Shown: positions 53,781-63,615 of the stretch, one piece after another | Layout of the letters: each line of letters starts with the position of its first letter | Numbering within the stretch: position 1 is the first letter of the stretch | Assembly (NCBI RefSeq): GCF_024139115.2 | Contig: NC_085140.1 | Coordinates: forward strand, 428,171,240-428,235,239 | From: Armigeres subalbatus | Lineage: Eukaryota; Arthropoda; Insecta; Diptera; Culicidae | Length of the DNA stretch: 64,000 nt | Reading direction: 5' to 3' | Program-made: the position numbers and the translations under genes | Notes under the pieces: generated by a model | Told to the model about the DNA's origin: nothing | The model's database searches: none | The model's input: only the letters and a program-made list of their open reading frames with translations

Positions 53781-55467
53781 GCGCGGTGACGATGAGTTCG
53801 GTGGTAGTATGCGTGTGCGCAATCGGCTACCCGATGGCTGTCAGTCGTCTTGGTGCTGGTGCTGGTCTCCACCCGGCGGTGCGGTGGGTGGTAAACGTAC
53901 GCTCGTAGTGTGCGCCGACACTACCTCGTGCAGATCGGTTAGCGTCGAACTGCCAGCTGTCTCGAGGCCAACGAGATGGAGAATCCTTCCGACAATTGGC
54001 GATCGGTTGGTAATTCTCGGGAGACGTGGATCTCTCCCTGGCCCGTAGGTGCGATGGTGTATCACTGGCCGGACGATGAGGCTTAAAGCCTACAAACCGC
54101 CAAGCTTCTGGATCCACCTAGAGAACTCGGAACGTCCGAATCTCCCTACAACCTACTTCCGGGTCTAGAACCCGGCCGGAACACCTTCACGTGAAGGATT
54201 TAGGTTCCTTCACGGAGAAAAGAAAGAAGCGCACACGTGTAAATAAAACCACAGCATAACATTTGGACGACACAATCTTATTCCGTATACAACACACAAA
54301 CGCATTTACCTGAGCCTCGAGCAGCAGATTCACTAATTAGCTGATTAGACGTCAGCTACTATCTTCAACAGATCTACAAAACGTGACACAAAATCTACAT
54401 TAATTTCTGACTATCATCATGGCGGTTCTACTAACTCACATAAGAAATCTTGATTTCCTCACACTTGGGCCTTTGCAATTTCCACTAGTTTAATTAATTT
54501 TCCGACTACTAGAACAATTAAACAATGTATTACAACAATTTAAAAATATCTATTCGGGCTAAATCTGACTCACTCTATTTCTTCAAACAGCTAACAGTCA
54601 CTTTACTAAAAATTCCACTTTATTCTGGGACCACGTCCGCTCTAAATCGCTGTTTGACTCGGAAAGACCTTTGATTGGATTTTTCTTTATTTCTTTGTTG
54701 AGTTTCAAAGATTATAGAACAATTGCCGTTACAAGAAACGAACTCATCAGACAAACAAGCAAATTAAGTCAGTGAGTGGTCATAAAATTGTCTCGGGATA
54801 AGGAAATAGAGTGGTTGAACTATTAACCACTAGGAGGCGCGACGTTTAATAAAAATTTCCAATTCTGGCTGCATTCTGAGGCTTTCGATTTAATCAATCT
54901 TTAAAGGCGAAAAGATGGTTAATCGAATTAAAATCAGAATTTAATTGCAACCTTGTTCAATTTTGTAACAGCGTTACAGGCTTCCATTCTCGGAAACGAT
55001 TTCCCGGGAAATCATATTTCCCGGGATCCCCGATTCCCGGGACTTATGTATCAGTTTCCCGAATTTCCCGGAAAATGAACATACATACTAAATTATTTAA
55101 TTTAATAATAATATTTAATTTAATAATAATTGTCTTATTTTTTTTTTAATTTGATGATAACGGATTTTGGGGTATCAATTACATTTTTCCACTAGCATCA
55201 TCTGACTATTTATTTCACTTTTGAATTTTAAGTTAAGTTACAACTGAAAATGTTACAGAATCATACGGTGCATTCCAACACGTGTTGAAGAGAGGCGAGA
55301 CAAAGAACCAGTTTGTATCTATCGTTCGTTTATTCAGTAGATTCAAACGTCGGTAAGCGTTGTGAAGTCGAATTAAAAATTTAGTGTCTGTGGTGAAACA
55401 TCAGAGCTATCAATATTCGCAAATACTAAGGCAATAGCAGTGACCGCTTTGGCAGGTTTGTCCTTGT

Positions 55468-55574
55468 CATAAGACGAGTTTATACAGTCCCATTGAATTC
55501 CACCACTTAATTGTATCTTGACAGATACGTATTTCGACCTCAAAAGTAAGGCCGTCTTCAGTGTCTTATGACAA
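55468..55574 (-). mobile_element. Repeat family B copy with inverted ends
   Basis: CTTGTCATAAGACGAG at the left and GTCTTATGACAAG at the right are inverse. The interior (CCATTGAATTCCACC, GTATTTCGACCTC, GGCCGTCTTCAGTG) is the reverse complement of 836-940. It lies within the hAT-like insertion, so it is a third-level insertion in RTE3. Confidence 0.75.
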
Positions 55575-56584
55575 GTGAAGACATTCCACTAAAAAGCTCA
55601 AAATAATTTTCTTATCAGGTTTGTCCTATTATTGTCAAAGGTTTTTTAAGACCTTCAATCCTTTTTGATTCAATTCCCGAACAGACTCATATTCCGCAGA
55701 CTCGTTTTTTTAGATATTTCTGAAATATTTCATTTGAATATTTTATAATATTGGTGGGCTAACAGATCTTGATGGAAAAACAGATTTTATGTCTTTAGTA
55801 TGCGATCATTACAACTGTCTTACATCAAATACTCGCAAAACTTTTGCAATTTGATGCGTTTTAGGTGCTGTTCGGCATTTCAAGCAAAGTTTGGCCGAAA
55901 AATATGTTATAGTCAGGATCATTAAAGTACGACAATCAAGCACTCGCTTTAAAGCTCTTTTTTATTTCGAATGGAAGAATTCTCATTTCAAATATTTCAT
56001 CTGCTTTAAATACAAAACGTGTTCAAGTGGACGTACATGAATAAAAATGGTTTATCCTTCATAGTTGACCAGAAGATTCTATGCACTAAAAAAAGTCGTC
56101 GAGTATAAGAATAGTTCATGTTAGGAATATTTTGGCGATAATAGAGGAGAATCTCTCGAAGCCGTCGTTGACCAAAAACTAGAAAAAAAATGCGGATACA
56201 ACCTGAAAAAGTTTTTAAAAAAATATGGAAAAATAGCACATAGTGGAGCTCACCAGGACACTGCAGATCTTACTCTTGATTCAGAGCAGATGCTGATACT
56301 GACATTGCGAACGTTTTGTAGAAGGAGTATACGCTTTTCGAACTGAACAAAATCTTTCTCTGGCTTTCAACAACTCTTTCCTCATTTGAGGACAAAATAG
56401 CAAGCCTCCCTGATGTCGAATGTATATTTTCAAAACCATATTTTACAACTTACGATTTTGAATTAGTTTCGAGATTTTTTTTTATTTCCCGGGATACCGG
56501 GAAATCCCGGGAAATTATTATTTCATTTCCCGTTTCCCGGGAAGTTGATTCCCGGGAAAAATGGAAGCCCTATGTAAGTCGTAT

Positions 56585-57335
56585 GTCCTGCGCGCGTGCT
56601 CCTAGGTCCATTACCATACCACCACCGTTGCCTGCCACATCGCCATTCATGTGCTCTTTGTAGTACTGCCGCCATCTTTGGATCACCTCACGCTCGTTTT
56701 TAAGAAGGTTCCCGTTTATGTCCTTACACATATCAGGCTGTGGCACGTGGTCTTTAGGTGAACGGTTTCACTTCTCATAGATCTTTCGTGCGTTATTAGC
56801 GCGGTACAGTTGCTCCGTCTCTTCACGGTCTCGATCTTGCTGGCGCTTTTTCCTTCGAAAAATCGAGATTCGTCTGTTCCGCGCCCGTTTGTATCGTGCC
56901 TCGTTCGCCGTCGTGCGGTGTTGCAGCAATCTCGCCCATGCTGCATTCTTCTCCTCAACTTACTGCTCACATTTGCCGTCATACCAGTCGTTTCTCTGAT
57001 CCGGGTTGCGGTGCTTCCAGTGGCGGCTCGAATATCTCTCCATCCATCTTCAAGAGACGCTGCGCCTAATTGCTCTTTCGTTGGGAGTGCCACTTCCAGC
57101 TGTTGCGCGTAGTCTTGGGTAAGTCTACCGTCTTGTAGCCGCCCAATGTTTAGCCGCGGCGGACGACTCCGACGCGTGTTGTACACCGTCGAGAGTTTTT
57201 AGCGCAGGCATACTGCAACGAGGTGGTGGTTGGATTCAATATTCGAACTGCGGAAAGTGCGGACGTTCGTGATGTCGGAGAAGAATTTGCTGTCGATTAG
57301 AACGTGGTCGATTTGGTTTTTCGTTACTTGGTTGT
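56585..57335 (-). pseudogene. RTE3 linker and end of endonuclease
   Basis: Minus frame 57186-56716 reads MYNTRRSRPPRLNIGRLQDG, DYAQQLEVALPTKEQLGAAS then LEDGWRDIRAATGSTAT, parallel to RTE2 (RLNIRRLQDGRLVQDYAQQ). Frameshifts follow from about 57010. Upstream the endonuclease end is present to about 57335, where unrelated sequence begins. Confidence 0.8.
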
Positions 57336-57339
57336 TAGT

Positions 57340-59600
57340 CGATAACAAAACACTGAAGAAGTCCTCAAGTGGAGGACGAAATGCGTATCTGTTTGATACC
57401 TAAAAGCTTTAGCTTTAGGTTAGCTTCAATTGTAATCTTTCTAGTAAAGAGTGTATCATCTTCATCTTGACTAAACAAATACATTTGTTTACCATTCTTA
57501 TCTACTAGACAAGGATACCGAGGATACTCGAAATGTATTACCAACTGATTGATAGATGAATCCTTCAATGGAACTGCTTTTCCTCCGCTCATGCGTATTT
57601 ATTGCATTTCCATCGCGATTGGTTTGAAAAGCTCATTAGTGTCGAGGCATCAATTACCTAAATGTCGTTCGTTCGAATCCCATTCAGTGAAATGCCTTCC
57701 CAAATGTGGCCCACCAGCAGGATCAAACCGTGTGCCATTCAGGTTTTTGAACTATTCGTGGGATCAAATTTCACCGCAGGGCGCCAGAGCCGGTTGAGGT
57801 TTTTGCGGCGACCGATAGTGGGGCGTTGTGCAAGGAGGCAAAACTATTGCAACGGGCTCGGAGCATTATAAATTATTTCTGTGGCACATTTAGAATTGAT
57901 TACGCTGCTCAACTTTCGCTCGTTGATTGGTGCGGCGCGGTTGCATCAGGATTACACTTCCACCATCAATGTGGATAGTTGATGTTGAATTGAAGAGACT
58001 ACACATATCTCTTTCGGATGTTTTGCAAACTTTGATGAACTTTGAACAGGTATGACAAAAATAATTTGCACCAATACAATGCAACAAACCCTCCAAAAAA
58101 CCCTTTGAATTAATCACTTTTCAACATAAATGATTAATATCAACAATCATCATCTTTTGATAAAAATTGGGTAGAACTATTGAGTACCAGGGTACGACGT
58201 AGAAAACAATCTCATCGATGTACATCGATACAATCGTTAGTTTCGTAATCAGCTCAAAGGTAAGGTGTATCGAACAACGAAAGTTAGTGCCTTGACAATT
58301 CAATATATCCATAAATCCATTTTTTATTAGTCATCACCAAATATGTCAAATCATTTCTCAATGATTCATCGCTTTCCTGGTGTAACGAACGATATAAAAT
58401 CAGAAAATATTGATATAATTGCATTTTGAAATACAGTGTATTACCCTTGTCATAACTCAATTTTAGCAGGCAAAAATGTCCAATCGTTTTGAAACCTTGA
58501 CATCTAGCAACAAAACAGAATCCACCCACCAAAAAACCACATGTTTTCTAGACAAAAAAAACTATAAATTGTACCCACGAGACCATGGTTTTACAGCTCA
58601 AAACTCAATTAACACGCTTCATCAAATCCAATTTTTATTCCCCGTTTGGGGCCACGATTTGATCGGGAAAACAACTCCACCAGCAGCTGCCTGACGGCAT
58701 ACGCAGACCTACCTAAGTGGTGTGTAGTAGCAGGAAAGCAAAATAGCAGCAGCCTTCGATAGTTGCATTGGTGGAAAAAAATGTAGAATGGATGAAAAAT
58801 GGAACAAGGGATGATCGTTCATCGTATCAACCGATGTGTATGATATCACTGATTTATTCTCACAATGCCAATATTTTCTACCGTTCGATACGATGCGTGT
58901 GAAAGTGTAGGGAAGTTTGTTGTGTATCGCACAATTGTGTACCTTTTAGTGCCTGGTACACGTGTAGCGAATGGTTGTATTGAACACAGGGTGGATCTTC
59001 TGGTTGTTTCTTAAATATTCTTACACGTAGCAACCATTTCATGTAAGCTTTATATGCTCATAAAACTCTGTTACAAGTGTGCGATTATAAATTCGAGGAC
59101 TGAATTTTAAGGCTACCTATTAATATTTTTGCCCTCGTATTTATGCACATAGTTGGACTCTTAAATTAAACTTGAAACTAATTTCTCACTACCAAACCAA
59201 TCACGGACCCTGTTCAACAGTCTATTTCAAATGGTCAAAATTTTAAACAGATAGTTGAACACGTCCGTGATTGGTAATGACAAATTATAAAGAAGTTTTC
59301 ATGAACGAAATCCACTAAAACTACAATAGAAAACATGAACGACAATACGATAGAAGACTAAAGTGTAACAAAACAACGTAAGTAAACTAAGACTAATTCC
59401 ACAGAAGAAGGCTGTCAAACACAGTCGAAATGGCGGCAGTTAAAACATTATTGTTTGAATAATTTAGACTGTGGGGAACCTGTACTAAAGAGGTACTTTT
59501 TGAGCTTCTCAAATGAAACCAAATTTTAGAGTTTCTTGTTATGAAACATAAAATTGCTTGAAATATGTGCTCTGATAAACCCAACTGTATTTACTATCTT
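57340..59600. other. Intergenic stretch, function not recognised
   Basis: About 57350-57400 is a weak family B relic (ACACTGAAGAAGTCC). The minus frame 57592-57365 (75 aa, MSGGKAVPLKDSSINQLVIH) and plus frame 57662-57871 have no domain I recognise. 57640-57960 is more GC-rich and less repeat-like than the surroundings and could be old unique sequence. A hairpin lies at 59196-59275. Confidence 0.35.
59196..59275. repeat. 80-bp imperfect hairpin
   Basis: ACCAATCACGGACCCTGTTC on the left pairs with GAACACGTCCGTGATTGGT on the right; inner parts CAGTCTATTTCAAA and TTTAAACAGATAG also largely pair, with a small loop. The size and pairing resemble a microRNA precursor, but a small MITE would look the same. 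No flanking duplication was seen. Confidence 0.5.
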
Positions 59601-59603
59601 GTA

Positions 59604-60125
59604 GGGTCAAACGTCCTATCGTTGTTGTATGTCCTAATGTTGCGGTAGTGTTTCAATAGTCCATCCTGGATATAATAGCATCAAAAACCTCTAGAACACC
59701 TTTTGTTTGACAAAATTCCGTTCAAAATTATGTAAAATCAACCTTTTCCATAGTAAAATTGCTTTCTTTGAGCCTATTATTGCGGTAGTGCTAAGGTCCT
59801 ATTGTTGTGGTATCGCTCTCCATAAGAAATACAGGCAATACCGCAACAATAGGACTGACCTTCAAAAAATGCCGCAACAATAGGCAACTGCGTCCTATTA
59901 TTGCGGTATTTTGTTTTTATTGCGATTAAATCAAAACAACATAAGTTTAGCCCAATTGACGTAATATTTACGAAACTAGAGTTAACCAGCATCCTATTCG
60001 ACTACTGCAATATAAAAAAAGATTAACAGTTAATTTTTAAAGAATTTTCGAAATTAATTTTGTTTCGATGAGGCGATGAGGCTTTGATGAGGCGCTTAAG
60101 CCCTCCATAATAGGTCGTTTTACCC
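59604..60125. mobile_element. 522-bp MITE with TA duplication and CCGCAACAATAGG blocks
   Basis: Ends GGGTCAAACGTCCTAT and the inverse of ATAGGTCGTTTTACCC, with TA on both sides (59602-59603, 60126-60127). Inside are repeated CCTATTGTTGCGGTA / TACCGCAACAATAGG blocks in both orientations around 59770-59920, which fold back. Non-coding; probably Tc1/mariner-like. Confidence 0.8.
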
Positions 60126-60127
60126 TA

Positions 60128-60520
60128 TACGCCATTTCTTGGCCATTTTATCCCTCGAGTGGTAATCGGAAAGCTCTGGTAGATCCGGAACATCCGTGAA
60201 GGTGACCAATTGTAAAAGTTCATCCCAGAATTTCGCGATTTTTTCATAACCATCCATTCTGACAAATTGTGGGTGCAATCAATAGTGAAAATTTTCTGTG
60301 ACCTCCAAATGCTTAAGAGATGGTCCTCTGGGAAATACGGTACATCCGTAAAAGTGGCCAATTCCAAAAGTCTCAGAGCATCGCGATTTTTTTCGTAACC
60401 ACCCATCCTGCCGAATTGTGTATGCAACCAATAATGAAAGTTTTCTGTGACCCCTTAATGCACCCGAAATGGTACTCCGGAAGATCCGGAACATCCGTGA
60501 AAGTGGCCACTGCCAAAAAT
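60128..60520 (-). repeat. Satellite-like tandem repeat, about 150-bp unit
   Basis: CCGGAACATCCGTGAA-type blocks recur at about 60186, 60338 and 60487, 149-152 bp apart. Each is followed by a GGCCAATTCCAAAAG-like and TTTTCGTAACCACCCATCC-like stretch. The same family appears in the opposite orientation at 63770-64000. Predicted peptides here only reflect the repeat. Confidence 0.8.
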
Positions 60521-60890
60521 TCCGGACGAATTCCCCTAAGAATTTTCGGTGAAACTCCCGGATTAACTTTTGGAAGAAATCCCGGAAAAAAAACTCCTTT
60601 AGAACTTCTGGAAAAATACTCGGAGGAATGCCTTAAGGAACTTCTCGCGAAATTATTTGATGAACTCTGGAGGAATTGCGGAGGAACTTCCGGATGAATT
60701 CTCGGAAGAACTTCTAGAGGCATACCTTTAGGAACTTTCCGAGGAATTACTTGATGAACTTCCGAAGGGATTACCGAAGGAATTTCTGTACGAACTTCCG
60801 GAAAAAGTTCTGGAAGGACTTCCAGAGGAGCTTCTGGAGAAGCTTCGAAGGAATTCAAGGAGGAACACCACCACGCCGCCGTCGCTGGAT
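60520..60890 (+). repeat. Minisatellite of GGAACTTCCGGAGGAATT type
   Basis: Degenerate units of roughly 24 bp (GAACTTCCGGAGGAATTC-like) over 370 bp. Because 24 is a multiple of 3, a repetitive 161-aa frame with E-V-x-P-E-V periodicity opens on the minus strand (60858-60373). I regard that as a repeat artefact. Confidence 0.75.
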
Positions 60891-61009
60891 AATAATGATC
60901 TATTGCGCTAACTTTTGGAATTGGTTACTTTCACGGATGTTCCAGGTTTTATGAAGGACTTTTTATTATTGACATGAAAATTATTTTGAGCTTTTAGTGG
61001 AATGTCTTT

Positions 61010-61115
61010 GTCTTAGGCGAGTTTGTACAATTCCATTTAATTCCACCACTTGAATGAACCTTTGACATATACGTATTTTGGCCTCAACAGTAAGGCCGTC
61101 TTCAAAAATCACACA
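61010..61115 (-). repeat. Repeat family B copy next to the foldback unit
   Basis: GGCGAGTTTGTACAATTCCA, TTTAATTCCACCACTTG, ACGTATTTTGGCCTC and GTAAGGCCGTCTTCA align with the 55.5-kb copy. It ends about 20 bp before the left end of the large foldback unit at 61133. Confidence 0.6.
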
Positions 61116-61622
61116 AAAATGCGCAGCTCTGGCCACGATGTGTCTGTGACCATTATTAACGAAAAAAAATGTCCATCCATTCTGAACTCGCCTTTCGAAA
61201 GATATAATATCCAAGCGTCTGCTATGAAAATTTCAAAATCTTTCATCTAGGGAATCGAAAGTTATAGCAGTTACAAATTTAATTTTTTTTGCGTTCGATA
61301 TCTCACTAATATGCAACCATATATACCGTGAATTTTCTCCTGATTACATCCAAATAAATTATCATCAAATATGCAATTTGCAACCTCAATCAACTATAAC
61401 CTAAAACCTATTCTTTGAATAATAAAAAAAAAATAACAAAGGATGTTAGAGATAACATTGTACAAATATCGATGGCAAAAAAGACAATACAACCAAAATA
61501 CAGTATTCAAATTACAGAATTATTGCACTTCAATCTCCTAATCATACCAAAGTGTGAATATTGTCTATGACAGACAAGTAACTACACTCTGTATGATGAT
61601 TCTGCTTTTATTAAATATGATA

Positions 61623-61868
61623 AGGCCGTTACAAATATTTAATTAACTTTTTGTCCTACTGGTCACCGAAAGGTCAAGGGGGGGGGGATAATAAAAAATA
61701 AATATTAAAATGAAAAAAATCAAAAAAATCCTCGGATTTGTTAAAGAATGTTTTGAAAATCCTCAAAATTACCCGAATTTTATTTTGTTGCCCCCTCAAA
61801 ATATGAATTTTTGGCAAAAAAAAATCCGAGGGGGGGGACAAAATAGATTTTAAATATTTGTATCGGCC
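61623..61868. mobile_element. 246-bp MITE with TA duplication inside the left arm
   Basis: Starts AGGCCGTTACAAATATTTAA and ends with the inverse of GGCCGATACAAATATTTAA. TA flanks both sides (61621-61622, 61869-61870). The right arm of the inverted repeat (about 63123-63145) is the empty site: inverted, it reads AAATATGATAATAGTTGG without a break. It contains two G/C runs (GGGGGGGGGG near 61680 and GAGGGGGGGAC near 61830). Confidence 0.85.
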
Positions 61869-61965
61869 TAATAGTTGGTAACAAAGAATATCGCGCTGAA
61901 ACAATGTTGTCTTTTATGGGTACTGGGTAGTTAGTAAGACTAGTAACCAACATTTAAACAATGTT

Positions 61966-62184
61966 GTGCATCATTTGTTGTCAGTTATACAACCATCATC
62001 CAGTTCGATTCAAGCAGTGGTACGAAAACGAGTTCCATTTGGAAAAAAAAAATGGGAAAGGCTAGATCACACGAGGAAAACCGCCTTTTCCGAGAACGGT
62101 AGACGGAAAAAGCATATATGCACCACTTTGGAACGTCTCAACAATTTAACTGATTTGCTGAAAAACGATGCATTTACTTCATAA
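61966..62184 (+). pseudogene. 72-codon ORF of the foldback unit, left copy
   Basis: The second part reads KKWERLDHTRKTAFSENGRR then KKHICTTLERLNNLTDLLKN, the same as the right-arm ORF; the first part (HHLLSVIQPSSSSIQAVV) is out of frame relative to that copy because of an extra A in the run at 62042-62052. So this copy is frame-shifted. Function unknown; see the right-arm entry. Confidence 0.5.
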
Positions 62185-62296
62185 AATAATGCATTTACTA
62201 CATAAATTAATTTACAATGTTATGAAAACTTATATGTGAATATGTACATTTTGTGGAAGATGAATTGAATTGAAAATGTATTGGAGGTAACCACTT

Positions 62297-62371
62297 TCCC
62301 TTCGGTAGGACGCGAACCCACGACCCTACAGTACGCTAGACTAGTGCTTTAACCAACTAAGCTACGAAGGA
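62297..62371 (-). tRNA. tRNA-like sequence, anticodon AGC (Ala-type) or SINE head
   Basis: 75 nt on the minus strand fold as a cloverleaf. The acceptor TCCTTCG pairs with CGAAGGG plus discriminator A; the D arm is GCTT...AAGC with TAGCTTAGTTGG as A box; the anticodon loop CTAGCGT gives AGC; the T arm GTGGG-TTCGCGT-CCTAC contains the B box. Weak points are a mismatched anticodon stem base, a 6-nt variable loop and TTCGCGT instead of TTCGA. The sequence lies in the spacer of the foldback unit, so a tRNA-derived retroposon is as likely as a working gene. Confidence 0.45.
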
Positions 62372-62539
62372 CCTCCATCGGCCTTCGCAACCTAGAGGCT
62401 ACTGAATGAGTTCGAGATTCCTAAATTGGACGCATAGTCAAATCACTCGCAATTTATTTGTCAAGCCAACACTTCCATATGTGTATAGTACACGTCCACA
62501 TTAGAGGAGCGTGAGTATTTACTCTATTGACTTGTAAGG

Positions 62540-62690
62540 TCGTCTTCAGTGTCTCGACATGAGTCGAGTCAAGTACAAGACACTGAAGACGACCATACAG
62601 TTGAGGTCGAAATACGATATGTAATATGATTTGGTGGAATTAAATGGAATTGTACTAAAATCGTCTCATGACAGTGAAATATTTCTTAAA
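62540..62690 (+). repeat. Repeat family B copy in the foldback spacer
   Basis: AAGACACTGAAGACGACC, GTTGAGGTCGAAATACG and GGTGGAATTAAATGGAATTG, AAATCGTCTCATGACAG match the family. It is preceded by an inverted piece GGTCGTCTTCAGTGTCTCG, so the left end folds back locally. Confidence 0.6.
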
Positions 62691-62814
62691 TAGTTTCAGT
62701 CTTTTGAAATCTCTCATTTTCTTACCTGGCTTCATGGAACTGCGATGGTTTCCATCTTCTAGTCGGATACTAGTATTCCCTGTGTCAGTTAATTTATGTA
62801 GTAAATGCATTAAT

Positions 62815-63033
62815 TTATGAAGTAAATGTATCGTAGTTCAGCAAGTCAGTTAAATTGTTGAGACGTTCCGAAGTGGTGCATATATGCTTTTTCCGTCTAC
62901 CGTTCTCGGAAAAGGCGGTTTTCCTCGTGTGATCTAGCCTTTCCCATTTTTTTTCCAAATGGAACTCGTTTTCGTACCACTGCTTGAATCGAACTGGATG
63001 ATGGTTGTATAACTGACAACAAATGATGCACAT
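62815..63033 (-). CDS. 72-aa ORF of the foldback unit, right copy
   Basis: The minus frame reads MCIICCQLYNHHPVRFKQWY, ENEFHLEKKWERLDHTRKTA, FSENGRRKKHICTTSERLNN and LTDLLNYDTFTS. It is basic, with a W-x-E...KKW...R...FS..RRKK pattern. This loosely recalls DNA-binding segments of the GCR1_C type seen in some transposon proteins; that is speculation from pattern only. The left copy keeps the second half in frame. The upstream exons, if any, are unknown. It may be the end of a longer former gene. Confidence 0.35.
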   Translation of the reverse strand: MCIICCQLYNHHPVRFKQWYENEFHLEKKWERLDHTRKTAFSENGRRKKHICTTSERLNNLTDLLNYDTFTS

Positions 63034-63615
63034 TGTTGTTTAAATGTTGGTTACTAGTCTTACTAACTACCCAGTACCCATGAAAGACAACATTGTTTCA
63101 GCGCGATATTCTATGTTACCAACTATTATCATATTTAATAAAAGCAGAATCATCATACAGAGTGTAGTTACTTGTCTGTCATAGACAATATTCATACTTT
63201 GGTATGATTAGGAGATTGAAGTGCAATAATTCTGTAATTTGAATACTGTATTTTGGTTGTATTGTCTATTTTGCCATCGATATTTGTACAATGTTATCTC
63301 TAACATCCTTTGCTATTTTTTTCTATTATTCAAAGAATAGGTTTTAGGTTATAGTTGATTGAGGTTGCAAATTACATATTTGATGATGATTTATTTGGAT
63401 GTAATCAGGAGGAAATTCACGGTATATATGATTGCATATTAGTGAGATATCGAACGCAAAAAAACATTAAATTTGTAACTGCTATAACTTTCGATTCCCT
63501 AGATGAAAGATTTTGAAATTTTCATAGCAGACGCCTGTCTATTATATCTTTCGAAAGGCGAGTTCAGAATGGATGGACATTTTTTTTCTTTAATAATGGT
63601 CACAGACACACCGTG

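Larger units (their letters stand above)
53096..56572. mobile_element. hAT-like DNA transposon insertion (3.5 kb), decayed
   Basis: TGTAAGTC is duplicated at 53088-53095 and 56573-56580, the 8-bp duplication typical of hAT elements. The insert begins TAGGGCTTGAAACGG and ends with the inverse of TAGGGCTTCCATTTTTCCC, so TAGGGCTT is the shared terminus. A second end-like sequence, AGGCTTCCATTCTCGG, lies at 54977 and faces the same right end, so two related elements or a rearranged one may be present. Subterminal TTCCCGGGAA blocks cluster at 55000-55070 and 56485-56560. I found no intact transposase. Confidence 0.75.
51395..57335 (-). mobile_element. RTE-clade LINE (RTE3), split by a MITE and a hAT-like element
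   Basis: Same family as RTE2. Reading minus: end of endonuclease and linker (57335-56573), RT entry (53095-52850), RT core (52800-52450), catalytic part (51836-51660), C-terminal part (51639-51395). Insertions are 53096-56572 (8-bp duplication TGTAAGTC) and 51843-52449 (3-bp duplication AAT). It is truncated at both ends. RTE2 gives an uninterrupted or differently interrupted sequence for both sites. Confidence 0.85.
61133..63615. mobile_element. Large foldback unit (2.5 kb inverted repeat)
   Basis: The left arm (61134-62211) and right arm (62789-63615) are inverted copies, near-identical by eye, about 830 bp each once the 246-bp MITE in the left arm is removed. The outer ends are CACGATGTGTCTGTGACC and the inverse CACAGACACACCGTG; CTGG lies just outside each side (61129-61132, 63616-63619). 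The terminal CACGGTGTGT resembles that of the foldback MITE at 20909. The spacer (62212-62788) holds a tRNA-like sequence and a family B copy. Each arm carries the same short ORF. Confidence 0.75.

Noticed and set aside
53553..54117. Overlapping frames of 60-124 aa on both strands
   Set aside because: The stretch is GC-rich and stop-poor, so frames open by chance; translations are repetitive (AAGATK) or low-complexity with no domain.
60373..60858. 161-aa minus frame with P-E-V repeats
   Set aside because: Its periodicity follows the 24-bp minisatellite and the 150-bp satellite exactly; no start context, domain or signal peptide.
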